Shown: in pieces, positions 54,759 through 62,518 of the stretch
How the letters are laid out: each line of letters opens with the position of its first letter
Numbering within the stretch: the stretch's first letter is position 1
Source of the DNA: Nannocystis pusilla
Lineage (GTDB): Bacteria; Myxococcota_A; Polyangia; Nannocystales; Nannocystaceae
Assembly (NCBI RefSeq): GCF_020073745.1
Contig: NZ_JAIRAU010000059.1
Coordinates: 62,001-126,000, forward strand
Direction: 5' to 3'
Length of the DNA: 64,000 bases
Notes under the pieces: model-generated
Database searches by the model: none
Seen by the model: only the letters and a program-made list of their open reading frames with translations
Told to the model about the DNA's origin: nothing
Program-made: the position numbers and the translations under genes

Positions 54759-55238
54759 TCACGTGGCGTGAGGGTCAAGCGCGGCGGGCAGGCGAGCGAG
54801 CTCGTCGAGCAGGGCGACCTGCGCGGGGTTGATTTTGGGGCGCGCGTCGGCGAGCGAGAAGTAGGCGGCGCGGTCGACCTCGGGGAAGCTCTGGCGCCGG
54901 CCCGAGCGCGGCGGCCACTCCACCTCGAAGGTGTTGCTGCGCAGCGCGGCCGGGTCGACGTCGCCGCGGCAGGCCCAGGCGTGGACGAGCTTGCCGGCGC
55001 GCTGGCGGATCGGGGTCAGCGGGTGGAACGGGCCGGCGAGGCTGTGCCCGGTCTCCTCGGCGAACTCGCGGCGCGCCGCCGCCAGCGGGTCCTCGCCGTC
55101 GGCGAACTCGCCCTTGGGGATCGTCCAGGCGCCGGCGTCCTTGCGGGCCCACAGCGGGCCGCCCGGGTGCACGAGCAGGACCTCGAGATCGGGGCCGCGT
55201 CCGCGGAACAGGAGGATGCCTGCGCTCTGCCTGGGCAT
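54759..55238 (-). CDS. Nudix hydrolase
   Basis: 159 residues with a perfect Nudix box at 43-64: Gly43, Glu49, Arg57-Glu58, Glu61-Glu62, Gly64 ('GEFADGEDPLAAARREFAEE'). It starts 'PRQSAGILLFRGRGPDLEVLLVHPGGPLWARKDAGAWTIPKGE', typical of the bacterial MutT-like/Ap(n)A group, and ends 'FPEVDRAAYFSLADARPKINPAQVALLDEL'. It hydrolyses a nucleoside diphosphate-X substrate that cannot be told from sequence. A cluster of dyad repeats lies just upstream of its start. Confidence 0.92.
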   Translation of the reverse strand: MPRQSAGILLFRGRGPDLEVLLVHPGGPLWARKDAGAWTIPKGEFADGEDPLAAARREFAEETGHSLAGPFHPLTPIRQRAGKLVHAWACRGDVDPAALRSNTFEVEWPPRSGRRQSFPEVDRAAYFSLADARPKINPAQVALLDELARLPAALDPHAT

Positions 55239-55282
55239 GGCGCGAGTGTAGCGCCGTCGGCGACGGCTGGGTATGCCCTCAC

Positions 55283-55335
55283 GGACATGTCGTCATGGAC
55301 ATGACCGGGATGGCATGTCCTTGAGGGCCTGTCCT
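55283..55335. repeat. Cluster of family dyads between two leftward genes
   Basis: ATGTCG-TCAT-GGACAT (55287-55302) and the diverged ATGTCC-TTGA-GGGCCT (55315-55330) lie within 50 bp, with extra CATGACC/GGTCATG pairing. This is the densest occurrence of the family in the window, 5 bp from a lipoprotein stop. Confidence 0.6.
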
Positions 55336-55340
55336 GAAGG

Positions 55341-55901
55341 TCATGGCACCGCGCAGCGGCCGACCTTCTCGAGGTTCGGCGGGGCCTCGCCGGGGGCGAA
55401 GTGGGCGACGCAGGTCTGCCCGGCGACGGGGCAGCTCGCGGCGTCGAGGTCGCAGTAGGCGGCGCAGCAGCCCTCGGGCCCGGCGCAGCCGGGGACGTCG
55501 TCCGGCGGGGCGCAGTGGGCGGCGGCGGTGCAGTCGCGGTGCTGGACGCACGGCTCGCCGAGCGCGCGGCCGTCGAGGTTGCCGCGCAGGACGCAGCCGA
55601 AGCCGAGGGCGGCGGGCTGGCAGACCATCGCCACGGCGCCGATGTCCGCGTCGGGGCAGTCGTAGGCGAGCGGGTCGCAGGGCGGCACGCACACGCTGAT
55701 CGGCCACAGGCGGTCGGTGCGGGCGCACACGAGGGCCGGGTCGGCGCAGGTGGGGGCGTCGACGGGGCCGCCGCAGAACGGGACGCGAGGCGCCCTCGCC
55801 GGTGCCGAACTGGATTGCGTGGCGGCGTCGGAGCCCGCGCCCGGCCGGGCGCAGCCGAGCACGAGGAGCACGAGGAGTGGCCTGCCGGAGGCGCGAAGCA
55901 C
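55341..55901 (-). CDS. Cys-rich lipoprotein, paralogue of 32969-33862
   Basis: About 186 residues from a GTG at 55901, chosen because it gives a compact signal peptide (LRASGRPLLVLLVLGC, lipobox Cys about 17). The frame is open to an ATG at 55985. The mature domain holds about 18 Cys: 'FCGGPVDAPTCADPALVCAR', 'VCVPPCDPLAYDCPDADIG', 'GEPCVQHRDCTAAAHC', 'GCCAAYCDLDAASCPVAGQTC', ending 'FAPGEAPPNLEKVGRCAVP'. That ending is shared with the 297-residue lipoprotein. Exported and disulfide-rich; function unknown. The start is uncertain. Confidence 0.7.
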   Translation of the reverse strand: MLRASGRPLLVLLVLGCARPGAGSDAATQSSSAPARAPRVPFCGGPVDAPTCADPALVCARTDRLWPISVCVPPCDPLAYDCPDADIGAVAMVCQPAALGFGCVLRGNLDGRALGEPCVQHRDCTAAAHCAPPDDVPGCAGPEGCCAAYCDLDAASCPVAGQTCVAHFAPGEAPPNLEKVGRCAVP

Positions 55902-55999
55902 GGCGGCAGTGTAGTGGAGGACGCGGGCCCGGTCGCAGGCGATTTCGCTCGAATCACACGACCCCGCGCAGCGGGGGGTCGGCATAGACTGAGGCGCCG

Positions 56000-57046
56000 A
56001 TGGACGTCCCCGGCCTGTTCTTCTTCCTGGTCCGCGACGGGCTCGTGCCGTCCGAGCTGCTGGCGGAGCTGTGCGAGCGGCTGCCGGCCGAGAATTACGT
56101 GCGGTCGTCGGCGCGCGACGGCGAGGGCTTCGACTCGACGCGCTGGCCGCTGGCCCGCGACGCGGCGCTGGCGACCACGCTGGCGCAGCGCTTCGACGAG
56201 CCGGAGGTCGCGCGCGCGCTCGCGGAGGTCGAGGCGGCGGCCGGCGATCCGCCGCAGCTGCGGGCGCTGGCGCGACGGGCGAACGCGCGGGTGCTCGCGG
56301 CCTGCGGCGGCGAGGCGTCGATGTTCGCGCAATGGTGGCACGACGCGACGGCCGACGACCTGGCGGTGTTCGCCGAGCCGGCCCGGGACGCTCGCGTGGC
56401 GGACATCGTGGCCGCGCTGCAGGTGGCGCACCACGAGGCGGCCGACGGGCTCTACGCGTTCCACGTGCACCGCGGTCTGCCAGGTCCGTGCGCCGAGGCG
56501 GCGGCGCGGCTGGCTCGCCGGGCGCTGGCGGAGAAGCGGGTCACGGCGAACGAATTGGTCGAGGCGGCCTCGCAGCTGGTGATCCGCAGCGAGCCGTACT
56601 TCGCGGTGGAGCCGTCGCCGGCGGCGCGCGCCATGCTCGCCGCGCTCGTGGCCGCGTGCGCCGAGATCCGCCGCGTCACGGGGGCGACGGGCTGCACGTT
56701 GATGAGCGAGACGTTCGCGCTCCCCTCGCGGATCGCCGGCTCCGACTTCATGATCCTGGCCGGCCCCCGCGCGCTGCTGCTGCTGAAGTTCACCGCCTTG
56801 CCGGCGTGGACCGGCCGGATCTCCGCGTTCCGCTCGCGGCCGCTGCGTACTCGCGTCGGCGCGGCGCGACGCTTCGAGCTGGTGCTCGGCGAGCAAGAGC
56901 GCGAGGAGGACCGGGCCCCCGCGGCGGTCGCGGCGCTGTGCTTCTTCGTCGAGGTCTCGCTCGACGCGCACGTCGCAGCTCACCCCGCGGACGAGGCGGT
57001 GTTCCCGCGGATCGACGAGGCGATGTTGGACCGCATGTTCGCGTGA
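56000..57046 (+). CDS. Hypothetical protein, 348 residues
   Basis: A soluble protein without signal peptide, starting MDVPGLFFFLVRDGLVPSEL. The N-terminal 190 residues are helical ('LLAELCERLPAENYVRSSARDGEGFDS', 'LRALARRANARVLAACGG', 'FAQWWHDATADDLAVFAEPARDARVADIVAALQVAHHEAADGLYAFHVHRG'). The rest contains strands such as 'SRIAGSDFMILAGPRALLLLKFTALPAWTGRI' and a helical tail 'DRAPAAVAALCFFVEVSLDAH'. I recognise no family. It is divergent from the Cys-rich lipoprotein. Confidence 0.65.
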   Translation: MDVPGLFFFLVRDGLVPSELLAELCERLPAENYVRSSARDGEGFDSTRWPLARDAALATTLAQRFDEPEVARALAEVEAAAGDPPQLRALARRANARVLAACGGEASMFAQWWHDATADDLAVFAEPARDARVADIVAALQVAHHEAADGLYAFHVHRGLPGPCAEAAARLARRALAEKRVTANELVEAASQLVIRSEPYFAVEPSPAARAMLAALVAACAEIRRVTGATGCTLMSETFALPSRIAGSDFMILAGPRALLLLKFTALPAWTGRISAFRSRPLRTRVGAARRFELVLGEQEREEDRAPAAVAALCFFVEVSLDAHVAAHPADEAVFPRIDEAMLDRMFA

Positions 57047-57476
57047 CGCGGGCGCGGGCCGTCCGCGGCGCTCGCGAGGTGGCGGGTCGAACGGCGCGAC
57101 GCGTGTGGCGCTGTGGACGGCCCCGCGCCCGGCTCACGGCGGCGGCGCCCGCAGAGACGCCGGATCCCGGGTCGTTCGACGATAATGCGCGTACATGGCC
57201 GTTCAGACATTAACAATAGGCGCCTGACTCGCCGATTGTCGCCGCGTCGCCGTCGCCGAGGGCGCCGCGACGGCGGCCGCGTGGCCGATTGGCGAATACG
57301 CGCGTCGATCGTCGAATTATCCGCCCAGGACGCACATAATAATGGTACGCCCGCTCGAATGTGAGCAGCGGGCGGCGCGGCCGACAATACGCATTTTTTA
57401 TCGTTGCGCCGCGATCCGGACGATCCATGAACCTCGGTCGAGTCCGGAGCCCAAGTACCCGGATAGGAGGAGAAAC
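57047..57476. other. Intergenic region upstream of the lipase-like gene
   Basis: 430 bp including AT-rich patches (57200-57230, 57310-57345, 57395-57410 with a T6 run). A degenerate family dyad ATGGCC-GTTC-AGACAT lies at 57195-57210. The pair CCCGCT (57350-57355) / AGCGGG (57367-57372) can form a 6-bp hairpin about 30 bp before the T6 run. It is likely to carry the promoter and leader of the downstream gene; no consensus promoter is claimed. Confidence 0.4.
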
Positions 57477-58517
57477 ATGCACCTCGAACATGCATTCACG
57501 AAGTGCCCGGGGACCAAGAAGGGCGATCCGGGCGAGCACCTGGTCGACGGCGTCGTCGAGGGCCAGTACGACCACTGCGTGGCGGAGCTGCTGTCCGTCG
57601 CCTCGGCCTGGTCCTACACCCACGTCGAGACGTACACCGATCGCCTGTGCCAGATGGGCCTCGACGGCGAGACGGTGGCCATCCGGGTCCGCAACGACGC
57701 GATCCTGGTCGACGCGACGGCCTACCTGTTCCAGAGCGCCGACAAGAAGCTCGGCATCCTCACCGTCCGAGGCACCTCGCAGGACGACATCATCCGCTGG
57801 CTGACGGACGTGCGCGCCACGATGATGCCGTTCCCGTCGGTGGGGATGGTCCACGGGGGCCTCTATCGCAGCGGCATGGCCATCTGGCCGACCCTGCGCG
57901 AATTCCTGGCGGCGTTGTACACCGGCAAGGCGCTCGGTAAGCGACTCGTCGAGCTGTCCCCGAAGAAGCCGGGGAAGCGGCCCGAGAGCGAGGTCGATGC
58001 GGTCGGCAAGAAGAAGCCGATCCTCGAGGCGCTCTATATCACCGGGCACGGCACGGGCGGCGCGCTCGCCGGTATGGCGACGGCCGGTATCTATATGGAC
58101 CCGAAGCTCGAGCCGATGCGCAAGCTGGTGCGCGGGGTGTACGCCTACGGCCCGGCGATGTTCGCCGATCCGACGCTCGCCAGGACCCTTCACAAGCAGT
58201 TCGGCGACAAGACGTATCGCTTCATGTACGAGAACGACTACGTCACCAAGATGCCTCCGCGCACGGTCGGCCGATACATGCACTTCGGTCACCAGCTGGT
58301 GTCGTCCAGCCGCGACGGGGTGTGGGTCGAGGAGCTGCGCCTCGACCGCCAGCTGCGGACGCACCTGACCGCCAACGTGGTCGGCGCGGTCGCCCGCGCC
58401 AAGGACGCGCTGTACCTGTCGATGTCGCTGCCGATGGCGTACAACTGGGGCGACCACTCGCCGACCAACTACATGCGGATCTCGCGGAACGCCTACGTCG
58501 GTCTCGGCAATCCGTGA
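57477..58517 (+). CDS. Lipase_3-like alpha/beta-hydrolase lacking the nucleophile serine
   Basis: 346 residues with an excellent ribosome-binding site (AGGAGGAG, 5 nt before ATG). No signal peptide. The fold pattern is class 3 lipase: 'LGILTVRGTSQDDIIRWLTDVRATM' (the usual FRGT...W..D), 'GMVHGGLYRSG' and, before the expected elbow, 'EALYITGHGTGGALAGMATAG'. The consensus G-H-S-L-G-G is here G-H-G-T-G-G, so the catalytic Ser is Gly. The later Asp ('MYENDYVTKMPPRTVG') and a His ('YMHFGH') are present. It may be an inactive or repurposed lipase fold, possibly binding. It is followed by a strong terminator. Confidence 0.8.
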   Translation: MHLEHAFTKCPGTKKGDPGEHLVDGVVEGQYDHCVAELLSVASAWSYTHVETYTDRLCQMGLDGETVAIRVRNDAILVDATAYLFQSADKKLGILTVRGTSQDDIIRWLTDVRATMMPFPSVGMVHGGLYRSGMAIWPTLREFLAALYTGKALGKRLVELSPKKPGKRPESEVDAVGKKKPILEALYITGHGTGGALAGMATAGIYMDPKLEPMRKLVRGVYAYGPAMFADPTLARTLHKQFGDKTYRFMYENDYVTKMPPRTVGRYMHFGHQLVSSSRDGVWVEELRLDRQLRTHLTANVVGAVARAKDALYLSMSLPMAYNWGDHSPTNYMRISRNAYVGLGNP

Positions 58518-58524
58518 GCGAGAC

Positions 58525-58556
58525 GGGCGGGCCTCGAGTTCGCTCGAGGCCCGCCC
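58525..58556. terminator. Perfect 14-bp UUCG-loop bidirectional terminator
   Basis: 58525-58538 is fully complementary to 58543-58556 with a TTCG tetraloop. It lies 7 bp past one stop and 25 bp before the opposing stop, serving both convergent genes. Confidence 0.9.
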
Positions 58557-58581
58557 GGGCGTCCATGCGTCGCAGTCGCGA

Positions 58582-60225
58582 CTATGATGATCGGTCGGAG
58601 GGCTCGCGCTCCGCGTCGAGCGGCGCGGGCCGGGTGACGCTGCGCAGCACGGCGACGCCGGCGGCCGCGAGCGCGAGGTCGAGGGCCGGGTTGCCGACAT
58701 CCGCGTCACAGCTGCAGCCGGCCGGATCGCCCCCGGCACCGCCGCTGTCCGTGTCGCCGCCGGAGCTGTCGGTCGCACCGTCGCCCGTGCTCGTCCCGTC
58801 GCTGGTCGGCGCGCCGCCGGTGTCGCCCTCGGTGCCGCCGGCGGTGCCCGCAGAAGTCGTGGGCGCATCACCGGTGCTGCCGTCCGAGGTGGTGTCGTCG
58901 CCGCCTGTCGTGTCGTCGCCGCCGGTGGTGTCCTCGCCGGTGGTGCTCGGCTGCTCGACCTCGGGGAACGGGCCGCGGACCGCCAGGGTGAGGCCGTCGC
59001 TCTGGATGTTGACGAACATGGTCTTTCCGTCAGGCGAGAAGCAGACGCCGGCGAACTCGCTGTCGCTCTGGGCGTTGCGGGCGAAGTCGTAGATCTCGCC
59101 GGTCGGCGCGAGGACGCGGACGTAGTTGTCGCCGTCGCCGTCCTCGGCCATGAACACCTCGCCCCACGGGGCGACGCAGATGTTGTCCGGCATGTCGAGC
59201 AGGTCCTTGTCGTCGGAGCGGCCGATCAGCTCGAGCGTGGCGCCGTTCGGCCCGTCGATGAGGCGGAAGATCTGTCCGCCGTCGGCCGGGCCGCCGCTGG
59301 TCGAGCAGACGTAGACCGCGCCCTCGAACCACCAGATGCCCTCGCCGCGCACGAAGATCGCGGCGCCCTTGCCCTGGGCCTCGATGCGCAGGGTGTCGTT
59401 CGCCGGGTCGGGCTCGTCGATGTCGACCCATTCGCAGTCGACGATCTCGCTGACGTCCATGGTGGTGGTCGCGAAGTCGTCCTGGCCGACGACCTTGAGC
59501 GCCTGCAGCTTGCCGGTGAACGGGTCGGCCCTGTCGTCCGGGACGAAGCGGTACAGACAGCTGTCGCCGCGGTCCTCGGTGAGGTAGGCGTAGAAGGTGT
59601 CGGGGTCGACGCAGGCGGCCTCGTGGTTGCAGCGCCCGTAGCCGACGATCCGCTGCGGCATCTGCACGGTCTCGGCGTCGGTCTTGCACAGGAACACGTA
59701 GCCGTGGCCGTCGTCGACGTTCTCCTCGCACGACAGCCAGCCCCACGGGCTGACGCCGCCTGCGCAGTTGCGGATCGTGCCGACGAGGACGAGGTTGTTG
59801 CTGACGAGCTCGAGCGTGTCGTTGTCGAGCACGATGCGCGTCACGCCGCCGACGGCGTCCTCGTCGTAGGCCTCGGGCGGCGGGTCCTGGCCGTCGCCGT
59901 ACGGCGAGTCCGACGAGTCGGGGCTGAGCTCGTGGTTGCACATCAGAATGACGGTGTTGTTCGGGCCCGGGAACGCGCCCATCGCGTCGGGCGCGCCCGG
60001 CACGCGATAGCCGTCGGTCATCATGTCCCCGGTCTGGCTGATGATCGTGTAGGTGAACCCCGCGGGCAGATCGAGGATGCCCTCCGGGTCAGGGACGAGG
60101 GCGCCGTAATCGGCGCGCGCGGTACGATGATAGGAGAACACCAGCGGGAGGGACGCGGCGGCGGCTGCCGCGGCCCCACCGCGCAAGAAGCTGCGGCGCT
60201 TGAGCGTGAGGTGGTAGGGACGCAT
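58582..60225 (-). CDS. PhoX/DUF839-family Tat-exported protein
   Basis: 547 residues. The Tat signal 'KRRSFLRGGAAAAAAASLPLVFS' comes first. The DUF839 (alkaline phosphatase PhoX-like) domain spans about 45-430: 'GLVPDPEG'-like start, 'CNHELSPD', 'GVTRIVLDNDTLELV', 'NCAGGVSPWGWLSCEENVDDG', 'GYGRCNHEAACVDPDTFYAYLTEDRGDSCLYRFVPDD', 'MPDNICVAPWGEVFMAEDGDGDNYVRVL', 'EFAGVCFSPDGKTMFVNIQ'. PhoX enzymes are calcium/iron phosphatases. A Thr/Gly/Asp linker with GGDDTT repeats follows, then a degenerate MYXO-CTERM-like tail (Gly-Cys-Ser-Cys, a weak hydrophobic helix, charged end). It is likely anchored at the surface. Confidence 0.85.
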   Translation of the reverse strand: MRPYHLTLKRRSFLRGGAAAAAAASLPLVFSYHRTARADYGALVPDPEGILDLPAGFTYTIISQTGDMMTDGYRVPGAPDAMGAFPGPNNTVILMCNHELSPDSSDSPYGDGQDPPPEAYDEDAVGGVTRIVLDNDTLELVSNNLVLVGTIRNCAGGVSPWGWLSCEENVDDGHGYVFLCKTDAETVQMPQRIVGYGRCNHEAACVDPDTFYAYLTEDRGDSCLYRFVPDDRADPFTGKLQALKVVGQDDFATTTMDVSEIVDCEWVDIDEPDPANDTLRIEAQGKGAAIFVRGEGIWWFEGAVYVCSTSGGPADGGQIFRLIDGPNGATLELIGRSDDKDLLDMPDNICVAPWGEVFMAEDGDGDNYVRVLAPTGEIYDFARNAQSDSEFAGVCFSPDGKTMFVNIQSDGLTLAVRGPFPEVEQPSTTGEDTTGGDDTTGGDDTTSDGSTGDAPTTSAGTAGGTEGDTGGAPTSDGTSTGDGATDSSGGDTDSGGAGGDPAGCSCDADVGNPALDLALAAAGVAVLRSVTRPAPLDAEREPSDRSS

Positions 60226-60290
60226 GGCGCGAATCGTGGTGGACGCGCGCGGTGCTGACAAACGACGTCTCGGCCAACACGCCGGCGCGA

Positions 60291-60359
60291 ATGTCACGAC
60301 TCGCGAGGAAATGTCACGACCACGTGGAAGCGCGCCCTCGCGCGTGACGGGGTCGTCAC
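60291..60359. promoter_or_regulatory. Direct repeats and dyad between PhoX-like gene and kinase
   Basis: ATGTCACGAC occurs at 60291-60300 and again at 60311-60320, exactly 20 bp apart. A dyad GTGACG-GGGT-CGTCAC lies at 60344-60359. All are in the divergent intergenic region (60226-60481), so operator sites are likely. Confidence 0.5.
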
Positions 60360-60481
60360 CCGCGCCGGTGAGCCGTCGGCTGCGCGGGGCTCGACCGGGG
60401 GCGTGAACGCCCCGTTCGAACGTGCGCTGCGGGCTCAGGGCCCCGGACGGGTAGGGGTTCTGTGTTACCCTCGCCCTGCAA

Positions 60482-61519
60482 GTGCAGGACTCGCTCCCAG
60501 TCGGCACGCTCATCGACGACCGCTACCGCCTCGTCCGGCTGCTGCGGAAGGGCGGAATGGGCGAGATCTACGCCGCGGAGCACGTCCATACCCACAGGCG
60601 GGTGGCGATCAAGGTGCTGCGCTCGCCGTGGAGCCGCGATCCGGTGACCCGCGAGCGGTTCAAGCGCGAGGCGCAGGCGACGTCGCAGATCGTCCACGAC
60701 CACATCGTCGAGATGCTCGACTTCGGGGTCACGGCCGACGGGGCCTGCTACCTGGTGATGGAGCTGCTGTACGGCGAGGACCTGCAGGCCACGCTGCTGC
60801 GCGAGGGCCGGCTGCCGCTGCGCCGCGCCGCGGCGATCATCCTGCAGATCTGCAGCGCGCTGGCCGAGGCCCACCGGCACGGCATCATCCACCGCGACCT
60901 CAAGCCCGGGAACTGCTTTCGCACCGGCTTCCGCGGCGTGCAGGACTTCATCAAGCTGGTCGACTTCGGCATCGCCAAGCGCCTGCCGCGAACCGCGGAG
61001 GCGCACCACGACAGCCACGAGGGCGCGGCGCTGACGACCGAGGGCACCATCCTCGGCACGAGCTTCTACATGGCGCCGGAGCAGTCGACCGGCGGGCCCA
61101 TCGACCACCGCATCGACGTCTACGCGGCCGGCGTGGTGCTGTTCCAGCTGGTCACCGGCAAGCTGCCGTTCCGCGGCAGCACCCCCAGCGACACCTACCG
61201 CCTGATCCTCACCGCCGAGGTGCCCTCGGCCCGCAAGCTGGCGCCCGAGGCGGAGCTGCCGGCGGCCATCGACGAGCTGTTCCGCAAGGCGCTGCACAAG
61301 AACCCCGACAGGCGGTTCGCGTCGATGGACGAGCTGGCGGACGCGGTCGCGACCGTGGCGGCGCAGGTCCCGAAGGACAGGTTGAAGGGCGAGAGCGCGG
61401 TGCTGGCCGTCCAGACCGCCGCGGCCGAGAGCCGGCGGGGCCTGCGGCTGGTCGGGACGGTGGCCCTGGCGGCCGCGCTGGTGACGGCGCTGGCGATCGC
61501 GCTGTACTTCGGGATGTAG
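60482..61519 (+). CDS. Ser/Thr protein kinase with C-terminal membrane anchor
   Basis: 345 residues from a GTG at 60482. Kinase domain at about 14-285: 'LLRKGGMGEIYAAEH', Lys44, HRD 137-139 followed by LKPGN, DFG 161-163, 'GTSFYMAPEQSTGG' and 'HRIDVYAAGVVLFQLVTGKLPF'. A single helix at about 325-343 ('LVGTVALAAALVTALAIALYFGM') ends the protein with no extracytoplasmic domain, so it is tail-anchored and must sense through partners. A dyad hairpin 7 bp after the stop probably ends the transcript. Confidence 0.9.
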   Translation: MQDSLPVGTLIDDRYRLVRLLRKGGMGEIYAAEHVHTHRRVAIKVLRSPWSRDPVTRERFKREAQATSQIVHDHIVEMLDFGVTADGACYLVMELLYGEDLQATLLREGRLPLRRAAAIILQICSALAEAHRHGIIHRDLKPGNCFRTGFRGVQDFIKLVDFGIAKRLPRTAEAHHDSHEGAALTTEGTILGTSFYMAPEQSTGGPIDHRIDVYAAGVVLFQLVTGKLPFRGSTPSDTYRLILTAEVPSARKLAPEAELPAAIDELFRKALHKNPDRRFASMDELADAVATVAAQVPKDRLKGESAVLAVQTAAAESRRGLRLVGTVALAAALVTALAIALYFGM

Positions 61520-61526
61520 ATCGGGC

Positions 61527-61544
61527 CATGTCCGTGAGGACATG
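61527..61544. repeat. Dyad hairpin between convergent genes (copy 10)
   Basis: CATGTCC-GTGA-GGACATG, a perfect 7-bp stem (core 61528-61543), 7 bp after the kinase stop and 10 bp before the opposing stop. A terminator role is plausible. Confidence 0.7.
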
Positions 61545-61553
61545 TGCGAGCGG

Positions 61554-62399
61554 TCAGTCGACCTCGAGCACGCGCTGGAGCGCGGGGCGGCGGTATTCGG
61601 CGCCGCCGGTGAGCACGCGCAGGTTGGCCGCGATCTCCGCCTCGCCGGCGCCGTGGGTGTGGCCGCAGAGGACGGTGATCCGGCGCGCGGGCTGGGCCGC
61701 GGCGGCCTCGCGCAGGACGTCGCCGACGGCGGCGCAGGTGAAGTAGGGCTGCCAGTCGCCGTCGGAGTGGCGGCCCTCGTGCCAGCAGGCGGCCGCGAAC
61801 GGCGGGACGTGGGTGACGACGACGACCTGCTCGAACTCGCGGAGGGCGTCGCGGAGCAGGCTGCGCAGGACCTGGGCCTCGGCGTCGCCGCGGGCCCGCA
61901 GCGCGGCGTGCAGGCGGGTGCGATCGGTGCCGCGGAAGAGCAGCCTGGGGTTGGCGCGCGCGGCCTGATCGATGGTGGCGGCCAGCTCCTCGATGTGGAA
62001 GAAGTCGTTGAGCACCACCGGGGTGGTCTCGGGGTTGCCGAGGCGCGCGTCGCCCCAGCCGTCGCAGCCGATCAAGGCTGTCCGATCGGTCAGGCGGACG
62101 ACGCCGGCGGCGGGCAACCACGACAGCCGCGGGCGCCGGGCGCCGAGGTCGAGCACGGCCGTGCGCACGGCCTCGATCGAGCTGCCGTAGTAGTCGTGGT
62201 TGCCGAGCACGAAGTAGATCGGCCCGGGCACGCCCTGCGCGAGCAGGCGCAGGTGATGCTCGAGCGACTCGGCGTGCGAGAGGTCGCCGCTCAAGATCAA
62301 GGCGTCGGCCTTCGGTGCGGCGAGCTCGACGGCGAAGCGCCGCACGCCGTCGTCGTCGAGGAAGTCGAGGTGGATGTCGGTCGCCCAGGCGAGGCGCAC
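61554..62399 (-). CDS. Metallophosphoesterase
   Basis: 281 residues. Calcineurin-like dimetal motifs: Asp8-x-His10 (DIH), Gly-Asp39 (LSGDLSH), Gly-Asn67-His68-Asp69 (GNHDYY), His in 'VVVTHVPPF', and 'CGHTHG' near the C terminus. Cytoplasmic, no signal peptide. It may cleave phosphodiesters or phosphomonoesters; substrate unknown. It is divergent from the selenoprotein candidate by 119 bp. Confidence 0.9.
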   Translation of the reverse strand: MRLAWATDIHLDFLDDDGVRRFAVELAAPKADALILSGDLSHAESLEHHLRLLAQGVPGPIYFVLGNHDYYGSSIEAVRTAVLDLGARRPRLSWLPAAGVVRLTDRTALIGCDGWGDARLGNPETTPVVLNDFFHIEELAATIDQAARANPRLLFRGTDRTRLHAALRARGDAEAQVLRSLLRDALREFEQVVVVTHVPPFAAACWHEGRHSDGDWQPYFTCAAVGDVLREAAAAQPARRITVLCGHTHGAGEAEIAANLRVLTGGAEYRRPALQRVLEVD

Positions 62400-62518
62400 C
62401 GACGGAGGATAGCGCGACGGCAGGGCGGTTTGGCGGCGCGCTGCGCCCGGACGCCGTGTCGTACACGCGGGCGACGCGGGCTTTCTCGGGGGACGCCGAT
62501 CGCGGTACAGTGGCGATC

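Noticed and set aside
60291-60359. A canonical Pho box upstream of the PhoX-like gene
   Set aside because: The TGTCA-containing repeats are 20 bp apart, not 11 or 22, and flanking bases do not match.
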